From the NCBI GenBank assembly GCA_025353725.1, contig JANXOF010000023.1, positions 186,001 through 250,000 of the forward strand: DNA of 64,000 nucleotides. The letters run 5' to 3'. Positions 51,046-59,532 of this stretch are shown piece after piece. Under the pieces are notes generated by a model, which did not search any database, was not told the DNA's origin, and saw nothing but the letters and a program-made list of their open reading frames with translations. The DNA is from Polyangiaceae bacterium (GTDB taxonomy: Bacteria; Myxococcota_A; Polyangia; Polyangiales; Polyangiaceae). Position 1 is the first letter of the stretch. Each line of letters starts with the position of its first letter. Position numbers and translations under genes: made by a program.

Positions 51046-51528
51046 TTAGTCGGCGCGACGACGCGCGCGCCGCTTGACGATGCCCTCGTAGGCGCGTGTC
51101 AGGGCCATGAAAGCGGTTGGCGACCCGCCTTGATCGGGGTGATGCTCAAGTGCCTTTTTCCGAAACGCGGCTTTTACTTCGTCGAGCGTCGCGCGGGCAT
51201 CAATGCCGAGAAGCGCATACGGGTCTACAGGCTTCGCGCGGTCGGGGCCGCTCGCGCTCGGAGGCGGCCCGGCCTTCGGGAACGGCGGCCTATCGGCGCG
51301 CATGCGTTTCCACGCCCCGGCCCAGCGCCCGTCGATAAGGTCGAGAGGCATTTTCGCGGCGCGCTCGGCCAGCACCCGCGCCTCGTCCTCGGTGTGGGCA
51401 CCGCCTCCCCACGCGTCAGGCGGTCGGAACGGCTTCACCGTCGGCTCGCCCGTCCACCAGACGCACCAAAGGAAGCGCCGCCGCTTCGTTTTGGCGAGCG
51501 CGTAAACGGCGCGTGCAAGGCCGGACAT
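51046..51528 (-). CDS. J-domain protein with a non-standard N-terminal region
   Basis: A 160-residue protein. The J-domain is C-terminal (about residues 98-160), with DPYALLGIDARATLDEVKAA and the Hsp70-stimulating HPD motif (HHPDQGG). The N-terminal 95 residues (RRRFLWCVWWTGEP, PPDAWGGGAH, DGRWAGAWKRM) are unrelated to DnaJ G/F or zinc regions. It should act as a DnaK co-chaperone directed to a specific target by the N-terminal part (inference). It is convergent with the DUF4276 relic. Confidence 0.75.
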   Translation of the reverse strand: MSGLARAVYALAKTKRRRFLWCVWWTGEPTVKPFRPPDAWGGGAHTEDEARVLAERAAKMPLDLIDGRWAGAWKRMRADRPPFPKAGPPPSASGPDRAKPVDPYALLGIDARATLDEVKAAFRKKALEHHPDQGGSPTAFMALTRAYEGIVKRRARRRAD

Positions 51529-51817
51529 CCGTTAGCGAGTAGCACTCCCTAGCAACGACGACTGAGCCATCGTCTCCGTCAACGATGATCGACGCCGCAC
51601 TCCGAGGACCGCGCGACCGGGGTCCGGCGAGGACTCGCACAGAGAAGCTCGCGATGACTCGATCTATCGTTCAATTGCATGCCTTTGTGCAGCTCCGCGA
51701 CGAGCGAAGAAGATGTAGGCGTTTGGCCCAACGCGTGCACCAAAGCCTTACACAACACGCCAAGGTGGAACTCACCGTTCAGGTGCCCTTGTTTCCATCC
51801 CTTCCAGGAGCCAGCTG

Positions 51818-53776
51818 ATGCGCCTTCGACATCTCAATCGCCTTACCATCGCGGCATCTCTAGGGGCATCCCTCGTTGCGTCGTCCGCCGGTTGCGCCAC
51901 GTCGGGTGAGGCCGCGGGGGATGGTGTGGGTGAGTCGGCCTCAAAAAGCGAAGACGCCGTTTCCGATTTCGGAGCTCCGCTCCTCGACCAAGTCTCGGCG
52001 AGACTTGTACGCATCGGCGGAAACTGGGTCGACAAGCCGTCTGCGTTTATGGACGAAGCGACGATTAACACTCACCGCGCCGAGCTCCAAAAAGCGGCCC
52101 TAGGTCAGTCGGCCGACCTCGCGTTCGTCTCGTGTGAGGCGCGCGGAATCGCATTCGAGACGCAGGACCCGAACGAATGTGCCTATTTGTTGAAAGGTGA
52201 TCACGGATACAACTTCGACTTTTTCGTTCGCGGTTTCGACGATCACCTTCAGGCGTGCCAGATTTTGGGTCCTGCGTGCAAACCACACCAGGCGATTCGC
52301 GTGCGGGCGTGGAACGACGGAAGTCAGCGACCTGCTTTGTTTGTTGAAAAGCGCGTGCTCGCCGACGAAGAAGCGACGATGTTGGTCGTGCGCCCAGATG
52401 TCGACACCAACGACGCGGCCGTGACATTAACCACGGGATTCAAGCTCAATTGGGAGGTAGGCTCGCGCGTCGCGACCGATCTCGGGTTTCCAGAGGAGTC
52501 GTTCGTAAACCTTATTCACATTTCCAACAAGTGGAGCGCGAAGGACCATGCGCTGCGACTTGATCGCGAGCGAGCGCGGGCTATCGCCATCGTCACGCTT
52601 CCGCTCGGAGGCGAAGGAGTGGTGGGAGCCATTGCACTGCTCCGCGCCGGCGCGGCCATGACAACAGTGAGTCGCGCGCTTACGATCTTTGGCATTGTCA
52701 GCGGGGCCGCCGGCTTCGTCGGCGGGACCGTGGACCTTTTCGGTCTCAAGCAGGTGGCGCAGACGCTACCGGCAGACTCGGCCGCGCGCCGAGTACTCTC
52801 CTCGGCACTCTTCATCGCGAACATCGCGCCGTACCTTAGCGCCGCAAACATGGGCTCTCATCTCCTGCGCGGAGCCAGTTCAGCGCTCCTCCGCGCAAGG
52901 GCCATCGACGAACTCGCAACCTCGAAGGGGGTACTCGTCAAGTCACTGACCAAGGACGAGATGGCTCGCGTCTCGGGCGGCGTCGAGGCGGCTACGGACG
53001 AAATCGCGGGGCTCTTGATGCGCGGCGAACGTGAGCAGGCGGCGGCTCGCATGGCAGCCTACAGCAAGGACGTCGTCGCGCGGTTTGACCGACTTCGGGC
53101 CACGCCCGAGCGGCCTTGGATTCCGTCAGGCTCCAACGCTGAGGCACTGATCTTGGCCAATCAAAGCGAACAGCGGAGCGCTTTTGGAGGTTTTGTCGAA
53201 AAGTGGTCAGACTTTCGAAAGACTGACGGAGGGACGATGGCCCCCCCGGCCGGCGTGCGCGAGGACCTGAAACAGGGATACCAAGAAATCATCGACTTCA
53301 TGCACGACTCAAAGCGAGTTTACGCGCGCCTACAGCAGCTTGAATCAGAGGTCGCAAAACGTGTCCGAGCCAACGGTGAAACGCCGGAAAAGGCGCTCGA
53401 CGCAATCCTCACCGCACTTGAGAAAAAGCACCGTTTCGCGGCGTTGAAGGAGCTCACGGTCCTCGACCGAGACACGATTGCGTCAGGTACGCCGTTCCGT
53501 CATGTCGGCTTCGCGGCGGGCCAAGCCCACGGCCAACAAATTCACCGGATTCAATGGAACTTGCTCGTCCGGGAGATGGACGCGAAGCCCCAAGTCTTCG
53601 GCGCGATTCCGGGGGTCGAGTACTACAAGGAGTTCGCCTCGCTCGACGTTCAAGGCGTCAAGTCGTGGAACCAGCCTTGGGACGACCTTTTTGATAGTTT
53701 CTCGACGGGCCCGACGTCGCCTGAGAAGTTCCGCAACGTCGAGTCCATGCTCCCGATGATCGGTCACTGGGAGTGA
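51818..53776 (+). CDS. Large exported lipoprotein, unknown (toxin-like layout)
   Basis: A 652-residue lipoprotein with AGGAG 8 nt before the ATG and the lipobox SSAGC. An N-terminal beta-rich region of about 230 residues is followed by a Gly/Ala-rich hydrophobic stretch (about 255-345; ALTIFGIVSGAAGFVGGTVD) that could insert into a membrane. The last 300 residues are helical and then contain FRHVGFAAGQAHGQQIHRIQ and a Trp-rich end (SWNQPWDDLFDSF). This is the layout of some exported toxins with a membrane-active middle, but no family is recognised and no immunity gene is obvious. The function is unknown. Confidence 0.6.
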   Translation: MRLRHLNRLTIAASLGASLVASSAGCATSGEAAGDGVGESASKSEDAVSDFGAPLLDQVSARLVRIGGNWVDKPSAFMDEATINTHRAELQKAALGQSADLAFVSCEARGIAFETQDPNECAYLLKGDHGYNFDFFVRGFDDHLQACQILGPACKPHQAIRVRAWNDGSQRPALFVEKRVLADEEATMLVVRPDVDTNDAAVTLTTGFKLNWEVGSRVATDLGFPEESFVNLIHISNKWSAKDHALRLDRERARAIAIVTLPLGGEGVVGAIALLRAGAAMTTVSRALTIFGIVSGAAGFVGGTVDLFGLKQVAQTLPADSAARRVLSSALFIANIAPYLSAANMGSHLLRGASSALLRARAIDELATSKGVLVKSLTKDEMARVSGGVEAATDEIAGLLMRGEREQAAARMAAYSKDVVARFDRLRATPERPWIPSGSNAEALILANQSEQRSAFGGFVEKWSDFRKTDGGTMAPPAGVREDLKQGYQEIIDFMHDSKRVYARLQQLESEVAKRVRANGETPEKALDAILTALEKKHRFAALKELTVLDRDTIASGTPFRHVGFAAGQAHGQQIHRIQWNLLVREMDAKPQVFGAIPGVEYYKEFASLDVQGVKSWNQPWDDLFDSFSTGPTSPEKFRNVESMLPMIGHWE

Positions 53777-53791
53777 TAGCGTCGAGGGTTC

Positions 53792-54385
53792 GTGCCGACC
53801 TGGACCCTCAGCCGCTCGCGCCTGCGTAGCTCAGCTCTCGCGCTGGGCTTTGCTCTTGGTCTGCTGACGGCCTGTAAACCCAAGCAAAAGCCCTTCCCGC
53901 CCGCTCCTGTCCTTCCTACCCTGACGAAGGACGACCCGAACGCGAACGCACTCGATGCCGGAGTCGTTGCGCCAGCGCTCGGAAGCGGGGGCCCCGACCG
54001 AATGGCTCTCGAACAAGCCAAAACCGCACTCGCTGACGTCGACGCGATGGTAAAAAAAGGAGCGCTAACCAACCCTGACAAGCCCGAGGGCGTCGACGCG
54101 GCTGGAAAATGCGCGGCGCTCGAAAGCTTGCGGTCGGTCGTCGAGCGAATGGACGACCCCGAAGCCAAAAAGCTGCTCGCCGAGACCAAGCGTATCTGCA
54201 ACCTCGAGGTCCCAATCCTTAGCGCCGACAAGGCACTGAAACAGGTAACGATCTCGCCCTCGCAAGCCTCACGAAAACTCATTTGCGGCTTTGCCTCCAA
54301 GGATCTGGAGAAGGCTCGCGCCTCGAAAGTTACTGACCGGCGCATCCGAGACCTCGAAGTCCGCTTCTCCCGCGCCTGCCGCTAA
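53792..54385 (+). CDS. Exported lipoprotein, helical, unknown
   Basis: A 197-residue lipoprotein from GTG 53792 (lipobox LTAC). The mature part after a Pro-rich linker is helical, with a pair of cysteines (AGKCAALESLRSVVERMDD and TKRICNLEV) and a C-terminal Cys (LICGF, RACR). Four or five helices may form a small bundle. It follows the large lipoprotein with a 15-nt gap and may be its partner. No family is recognised. Confidence 0.6.
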   Translation: MPTWTLSRSRLRSSALALGFALGLLTACKPKQKPFPPAPVLPTLTKDDPNANALDAGVVAPALGSGGPDRMALEQAKTALADVDAMVKKGALTNPDKPEGVDAAGKCAALESLRSVVERMDDPEAKKLLAETKRICNLEVPILSADKALKQVTISPSQASRKLICGFASKDLEKARASKVTDRRIRDLEVRFSRACR

Positions 54386-54493
54386 GACAGAGCCGAACGA
54401 TCGCAGTTCATGGCCTAGGGCGGGATTTCCCTACTTGGAGCAACGATCGCACAGCGTGCCCCTCCGACCACCGCGTGCTACTCCCACTTACCT

Positions 54494-55330
54494 ATGAATT
54501 GCTTCGTCCGCGTACTCGCAGTCGCCGTCGTGTTTACGTTTGCGTTCGTGTCGACGGAAGCCGTCGCCGACACCGAGAACGCACCGAAGGCGAAGGCCTC
54601 TAAAACCGACGCTGCGAAACCGTACTGCGCGCCCGAGGTTTCTGAGCTCTCGAACCACGTATGCTACTTCGACGGCGGCGCGCCGGCAGACGGTCGCAAA
54701 ACGCTTGTAGTCTACCTGCATGGCTCCCTCGCGCTCAACCCTGGCTTTTTTTACATGCAGCAACGTGCCATGGCGATTCACGCCAAAAAGCACGGGTTTA
54801 CCGTGCTCATGCCCACATCCCCAAGCGACGGCGTTGGCTACGTTTGGCCCACCTCGCAGACCGCGCAGGCGGAGCAAGAGCCGGCGATCCTCTCAGGCCT
54901 CAAAACGGCGCGTGCGGCTCTTGAAAGAAAGGTGGGGCATGCCTTCGACGAGACGTTCGTAGTCGGCTTTTCGAGCGGCGCTTACTACGGCAGTTCGCTC
55001 GCCGTGCGAAGCGCGCTCGATGCGGACGGGTATATCGTCCTGGCGGGCGGTTCGTCGTGGACGAAAGACGACGCGAAGAAACACAACCGCGCGCCGATTT
55101 TCGTCGGCGTGTCGGCGGCCGACCCCCAAACCGCTGGGCACTCCCGCGGGTTCGCGAGCGCACTCGCGGCTAAGGGTTGGCCTTTCAAGGTCGAAGAGCG
55201 CGACGTCGGCCACATGGTGGACGGAACGTTTATGGCCCACGGCATCACGTGGCTCCGCGAGCGGAAGCAGGCGCGTGACGGCATCACGCACGCCGCCGGC
55301 ACGGGCGGGGATGTCCGAGCGACCGAATGA
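54494..55330 (+). CDS. Exported alpha/beta serine hydrolase
   Basis: A 278-residue secreted protein with a clear signal peptide ending AVA-D. The fold marks are VVYLHGSLAL (oxyanion HG), the nucleophile elbow VVGFSSGAYYG (GXSXG) and the late His in DVGHMVDGTF; a candidate acid lies in VSAADPQTAGHS. This is a poly(3-hydroxybutyrate) depolymerase/esterase-like arrangement. The substrate is unknown. Confidence 0.82.
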   Translation: MNCFVRVLAVAVVFTFAFVSTEAVADTENAPKAKASKTDAAKPYCAPEVSELSNHVCYFDGGAPADGRKTLVVYLHGSLALNPGFFYMQQRAMAIHAKKHGFTVLMPTSPSDGVGYVWPTSQTAQAEQEPAILSGLKTARAALERKVGHAFDETFVVGFSSGAYYGSSLAVRSALDADGYIVLAGGSSWTKDDAKKHNRAPIFVGVSAADPQTAGHSRGFASALAAKGWPFKVEERDVGHMVDGTFMAHGITWLRERKQARDGITHAAGTGGDVRATE

Positions 55331-55333
55331 CGT

Positions 55334-55678
55334 TTACCGGCGCACGCGTTTGATAACGTAGTAGCCGAGTGCGCCGATCAGCATCACAAGCATCATGGCG
55401 CCCGACGCCGTCGACGCACCGCGCGATCTGCGGCCTCCGCGCTCACGGACGGACGGCCCTCGAACAGGCCTTGGGGCAGGGTCTTCCGTCGGCATCGGCC
55501 CGGCTTGGTCGGCCCCCGGCACGGCCGAGAAAGCCTTGCTAGATCCGGGTCGAGGTTCGAGCGCGCCTGCGTCACCAAGCTGCGCGGGCGGCCCGCCCTG
55601 CGCAAGTGCCAACGCCGGCGCGAATGAGGCTAACACGACAAGAACGCAAGCGATCACGGCGCTTGGCCATCGAATCAT
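55334..55678 (-). CDS. Small protein with two membrane segments
   Basis: A 114-residue protein. An N-terminal signal or membrane helix (VIACVLVVLASFAPALALAQ) is followed by a Pro/Gly/Arg-rich middle and a C-terminal helix (AMMLVMLIGALGYYVI) with a basic tail, so it is probably tail-anchored. Its start overlaps the stop of the upstream lipoprotein gene by ATGA. No family is recognised. Confidence 0.6.
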   Translation of the reverse strand: MIRWPSAVIACVLVVLASFAPALALAQGGPPAQLGDAGALEPRPGSSKAFSAVPGADQAGPMPTEDPAPRPVRGPSVRERGGRRSRGASTASGAMMLVMLIGALGYYVIKRVRR

Positions 55679-56256
55679 GGCGAGAACCTCACGGAGTAGC
55701 TGACCACCGTTTTGCCATTTTTCGGTTTCTGAAAGTCGACCTGTTCAAAGAACAAAACGACGCACGGGACGAACCCTTCCGCGGTCGCGAAAGTCCGAGG
55801 GTGCGAGACCTGCGCGTGCCCGCCCCCGCTCTCGATGACGAGGTCGACGCCAATGTCCACGGGCTGCGACCCACCCACGTGCTTCCAGCAGCGCGCAAGC
55901 TCGGTAAAGCGAGGTTCGACGGAACGCTTCATGGGCTCTTTCGTCGGTTCGTCATACGGCCCACCGCCCACATGCATGCCAATCGTCGCGAGCTTCACGC
56001 GCATCGGCGCTTCGACGACACCGGAGCCGCCCGCATCGAGCGCAACGACAACGGCTGCGTCAATGGCACTCGAGGCCACCAAGGCCCGCGCTGAAGTTGA
56101 GGCGGCCGGGTCCGCGGTGGTCGCGGGCGGTGCCGTCGGCGTGGCGCGTACAGGGGAGTAGGTTCCCTCGGCCTGCGCATGCGGAGGCGTCGCCTCAGGC
56201 GCTTGTTTCGTGCATCCCAGCAGCGCGGACAGAAAAAGTAGCGAGCCACGTTCCAT
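55675..56256 (-). CDS. Lipoprotein with an AgmX/TonB-C-like domain
   Basis: A 193-residue lipoprotein from ATG 56256 (lipobox LLGC). After an Ala/Thr/Pro linker, the domain reads RFTELARCWKHVGGSQPVDI, then GVDLVIESGGGHAQVSHPRT and a Cys (VPCVVLFFEQVDFQ). This is the Cys-containing C-terminal domain frequent in myxobacterial gliding and surface proteins. It is coupled to the downstream small membrane protein at 55334. Confidence 0.65.
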   Translation of the reverse strand: MERGSLLFLSALLGCTKQAPEATPPHAQAEGTYSPVRATPTAPPATTADPAASTSARALVASSAIDAAVVVALDAGGSGVVEAPMRVKLATIGMHVGGGPYDEPTKEPMKRSVEPRFTELARCWKHVGGSQPVDIGVDLVIESGGGHAQVSHPRTFATAEGFVPCVVLFFEQVDFQKPKNGKTVVSYSVRFSP

Positions 56257-56369
56257 GACGAGCGAGTGTAGCCGGAAACACGGTGACAATTTCGTTGTGG
56301 GCGGTTGGCGGGTTTCGTAGGCCGCATTGCGGGCCCCGGACTGACGGATCGTGTAGTCGAACAGCCATC

Positions 56370-57023
56370 ATGAAAGCGAAGCCCCTCTCGCCGGTCGAGC
56401 TAGCCTCGGTCACTCGGTCCACGATCGAGCACTACGATTCGACCGCCCTCGCCTTCCGCCAGGCAACCTGGGACCACGATGTGACCCAGAATTACGCCGC
56501 GCTCCTGGGCGCGGTCGCGCAGGAAAAAGAGCCGCCGTTCGCGCTTCTGGACCTTGGCTGCGGCCCCGGGCGCGACGTCGCGTATTTCAAAGCGCTCGGG
56601 CATGACGTGACCGGGTTGGACGGCTCGCTTCGTTTTGTCGAAATGACCCGCGCGTCGACAGGGTGCGACGTGCTCCACCAGAGCTTTCTCGCACTCGCGC
56701 TTCCGGCGGCGCGATTTGACGGAATCTTCGCCAACGCGTCGCTTTTTCATGTGCCACGTCAGGAGCTACCGCGGGTTCTCGCTCAACTCCACGCATCCCT
56801 TGCGCCGCGCGGCGTGCTTTTCAGCTCGAATCCGAGGGGGGTGCAGGACTCGGAAAGCCTCTCGGGGGAGCGTTACGGCGTGTATCACACACTGGAGACC
56901 TGGCGGGAATACGTTCTTAACGCCGGATTCGACGAACTCTCCCACTACTACCGACCTGAGGGAAAGCCGCGAGAGGAGCAACCTTGGCTCGCCTCTGTCT
57001 GGCGCAAGCGCGAGAGCACGTGA
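56370..57023 (+). CDS. Class I SAM-dependent methyltransferase
   Basis: A 217-residue cytoplasmic protein from ATG 56370. The AdoMet-binding motif I is LLDLGCGPGRDVAYF; motif II is HDVTGLDGSLRFVEM; the post-I region is FDGIFANASLFHVPR. The substrate-binding end is GKPREEQPWLASVWRK. It is related to small-molecule methyltransferases of the UbiE/Tam kind. The acceptor cannot be assigned. Confidence 0.88.
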   Translation: MKAKPLSPVELASVTRSTIEHYDSTALAFRQATWDHDVTQNYAALLGAVAQEKEPPFALLDLGCGPGRDVAYFKALGHDVTGLDGSLRFVEMTRASTGCDVLHQSFLALALPAARFDGIFANASLFHVPRQELPRVLAQLHASLAPRGVLFSSNPRGVQDSESLSGERYGVYHTLETWREYVLNAGFDELSHYYRPEGKPREEQPWLASVWRKREST

Positions 57024-57100
57024 TTGTGCGGTAGAGAGCGTCACGAGTCGCACGAAAGGAGCCGAAGTCGCAGCCGATGCAGTACCATCGTACGCATCCC

Positions 57101-58642
57101 ATGCGAGCGCCTCGTGGCCTGCTCCTCTTTTGCACTCTCGCCACTCTCGGCTCCACCTTTTCCTTGGCGTGCACATCACGCACAAGCGCTCCAGCCGCCG
57201 CGCGCGACGCGGCCCCCGAAGTTCCCGCGGCGCCGCGACTCACGGGATCGGCCGCGAGTTCTGCGACGCCTACGGCCGTGGGGGAGCCGAAGGGCACGGG
57301 TGCGAGTCCGAGCGGTGCGCCGACCCGTCCGGGTAACCCGACGCGTCCTGGCAAGTACGATGTAAGCGTGCCGGCGCCATCGGCCGAATTGGCTGAATTT
57401 TTGCGGACTCACGTGCCGAAGGGAGGCGCCGTGTCGAGCGACGACCCGCCGAAGGTTCACCACACGGTAGCCGCTGGGGAGTCGCTCACTTCCCTCGCCG
57501 CGACCTACTTGCCTATCAGCGAACTTTACAAGGCAAGCGACCTCGCGGCCGCGATTGCCAAGAAAAATCCCGGAGGCGTAAGTCCCGGAAAGAAGGTAGA
57601 GATCCCGGGCTTGGTCACGCGCGTGCTCCACGACGACCCGCAAGATGAGCGTCTCGGGTGGCCTGACGACCGGGTCCTCCGAGGAATTTTCATTTCAGGC
57701 CCTTACGCCGGAATCCGGTGGGTCGATTCACTCGACAAGATCGCGGAGCACGGCCTCAACGCCGTTGTCCTCGACCAAAAGGATTACGAAGGGTACGTCA
57801 ATTACCCCTCAAAACTAAAGCTCGTCGCCGAAACAGGCGCGGCGAAGAACATTCATATTCCAGACCTCGCGCGTGCGGTTCGGTTCGCGCACTGGCGTGG
57901 AATCCGCGTCATTCTGCGAATTCCGTGCTTTCACGATCCGTGGACGGACAAGCACGCAAAAGACGCGCGGATGTCGATCAAGTACACTCCGACCGGAAAG
58001 CCGATTCACGTCGAGTGGCTCGATCCCACGAATACCGAGGCCCAAGACTACGCTATCGACCTCGCGAGAGAAGGCGTCGAGGCAGGCGCGGACGAGATTC
58101 AGCTCGACTACGTTCGGTTCCCCGTCCACCTCACGTCAAAAGTCGCGGTCCTCCCGCCGAGAGAGGAACGCTCGAAGGTCATTCGCGACTTCGTAAAGCG
58201 CGTTCACGCCGTGACCTCGCAAGCAGGCGCGGCGCTTTCGCTCGACTTTTTCGGCGTTGCGGCCACGGGTGAGATGTCGGACATCGAGTATCTTGGGCAG
58301 CATATTCCGACCGTCGCGCCTGAGGCTGATGCGATTAGCTTGATGTCTTATCCGTCCCACTACACGAAGGGCTGGATGGGATTCAAAGAACCCGGCGAGC
58401 ATCCCGAGATCGTTGGGATTGGCAATGAAGCCGCGATGAAGCAGCTCAAGCCGACGGGGGCGCAAACGATTTTGCGCACCTGGCTCCAAGCGTTTCCCCT
58501 CCGCGCGAGCAATTACGGTTCGGCCTACGTCGTCGCAGAAGCGAAAAGCGCAGAGTCGGCAGGAGGAGTCGGCTGGCTCATGTGGAGTCCGGGGTGTGAA
58601 TACAGTGCCGTTTGGGGAGGGTTCCCGAAAGTAAAGAAGTAG
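57101..58642 (+). CDS. LysM plus DUF4015-type glycoside hydrolase lipoprotein
   Basis: About 513 residues with a signal peptide ending at LAC; the ATG at 57077 is an alternative start. After a Pro/Gly/Ser linker is a LysM-like domain (VHHTVAAGESLTSLAATYLP, then IAKKNPGGVSPGKKVEIPG), which binds peptidoglycan. The C-terminal 320 residues are a putative glycoside hydrolase of the DUF4015 (GHL13) type with RGIFISGPYAGIRWVDSLDK, WRGIRVILRIP and the conserved GADEIQLDYVRFP. It probably acts on the cell wall or a surface polysaccharide. Confidence 0.85.
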   Translation: MRAPRGLLLFCTLATLGSTFSLACTSRTSAPAAARDAAPEVPAAPRLTGSAASSATPTAVGEPKGTGASPSGAPTRPGNPTRPGKYDVSVPAPSAELAEFLRTHVPKGGAVSSDDPPKVHHTVAAGESLTSLAATYLPISELYKASDLAAAIAKKNPGGVSPGKKVEIPGLVTRVLHDDPQDERLGWPDDRVLRGIFISGPYAGIRWVDSLDKIAEHGLNAVVLDQKDYEGYVNYPSKLKLVAETGAAKNIHIPDLARAVRFAHWRGIRVILRIPCFHDPWTDKHAKDARMSIKYTPTGKPIHVEWLDPTNTEAQDYAIDLAREGVEAGADEIQLDYVRFPVHLTSKVAVLPPREERSKVIRDFVKRVHAVTSQAGAALSLDFFGVAATGEMSDIEYLGQHIPTVAPEADAISLMSYPSHYTKGWMGFKEPGEHPEIVGIGNEAAMKQLKPTGAQTILRTWLQAFPLRASNYGSAYVVAEAKSAESAGGVGWLMWSPGCEYSAVWGGFPKVKK

Positions 58643-58665
58643 CGCGCCAGCGTCCCGTCATCGCG

Positions 58666-59505
58666 ATGGAAAGCCACCTCACAGACCTTATCTATCCCTC
58701 TTCACCCGCGGGGCCAAGGCGCGTCGTGGTCCTGACGGGGGCCGGAGTGAGCACTGAATCGGGGATACCTGATTACAGAAGCCCCGAAGCTCTCACGCGC
58801 GTACGGCGGCCGATTCAAGGCCCTGAATTCGTTCGCTCGGCCGCGCTGCGCGTCCGCTACTGGGCCCGAGCGATGGCGGGGTGGGAACGGTTCCGCGTCG
58901 CGCGCCCAGGTCCCGCACACCTCGCCATCGCTCGGCTCGAGCGCGCGGGCGTCGTGACCGGACTCATCACGCAGAACGTCGACCGCCTACACCTTGCTGC
59001 GGGCAGCCAACGCGTGACAGAGCTTCACGGCGCGCTTGCCGAGGTGGTTTGCCTTGCGTGCAACGTCCTTGAAAACCGCGATTCCGTGCAGGCACGTATG
59101 CAGAGCCTCAACCCCTGGTGGCTGAGTACGCATTCGCCGATGGCCCCAGACGGTGACGCCGAGCTCCCTGATGAGGTCGCGTCGCAGTTCACGCCGCCCG
59201 AGTGTTTGCACTGCGGAGGAGCACTCAAACCGAACGTTGTCTTTTTCGGACACAACGTCGCGCGCGCCGTTGTCGACGAAGCGTACGCACTCGTCGACGG
59301 CGCCGAGGTTTTGCTTGTCGCCGGGACCTCGCTCACCGTTTTCTCCGGCTATCGCTTTCTCCTCCGCGCCGCCGACCGAGGAATTCCCATCGCTATCGTC
59401 AACCGCGGCCCGGTTCGGGGCGAAGAGCGCGCCACACTCAAAATCGAAGCGAGCACAGGCGATACGCTCGACGCGCTTGCCATGCACGTCGACTCGCGGG
59501 CGTGA
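58666..59505 (+). CDS. cobB: SIR2-family NAD-dependent protein deacylase (sirtuin)
   Basis: A 279-residue enzyme. It has the NAD-binding GAGVSTESGIPDYRS, the TQNVDRLH motif and the catalytic His of ELHGAL. The zinc-binding cysteines are CLAC and CLHC. The later VVFFGHNV and AGTSLTVFSGYRFL segments are typical. It removes acyl groups from protein lysines. Insertions between the Zn cysteines are longer than in E. coli CobB. It follows the glycoside hydrolase by 23 nt. Confidence 0.92.
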   Translation: MESHLTDLIYPSSPAGPRRVVVLTGAGVSTESGIPDYRSPEALTRVRRPIQGPEFVRSAALRVRYWARAMAGWERFRVARPGPAHLAIARLERAGVVTGLITQNVDRLHLAAGSQRVTELHGALAEVVCLACNVLENRDSVQARMQSLNPWWLSTHSPMAPDGDAELPDEVASQFTPPECLHCGGALKPNVVFFGHNVARAVVDEAYALVDGAEVLLVAGTSLTVFSGYRFLLRAADRGIPIAIVNRGPVRGEERATLKIEASTGDTLDALAMHVDSRA

Positions 59506-59532
59506 GGTCGACGCGCAACGTGCGGCGCGCTG

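Noticed and set aside
51818-53776. Assigning this lipoprotein as a polymorphic toxin
   Set aside because: The layout is suggestive, but no known toxin domain, delivery domain or immunity gene was recognised, so it is left as unknown.
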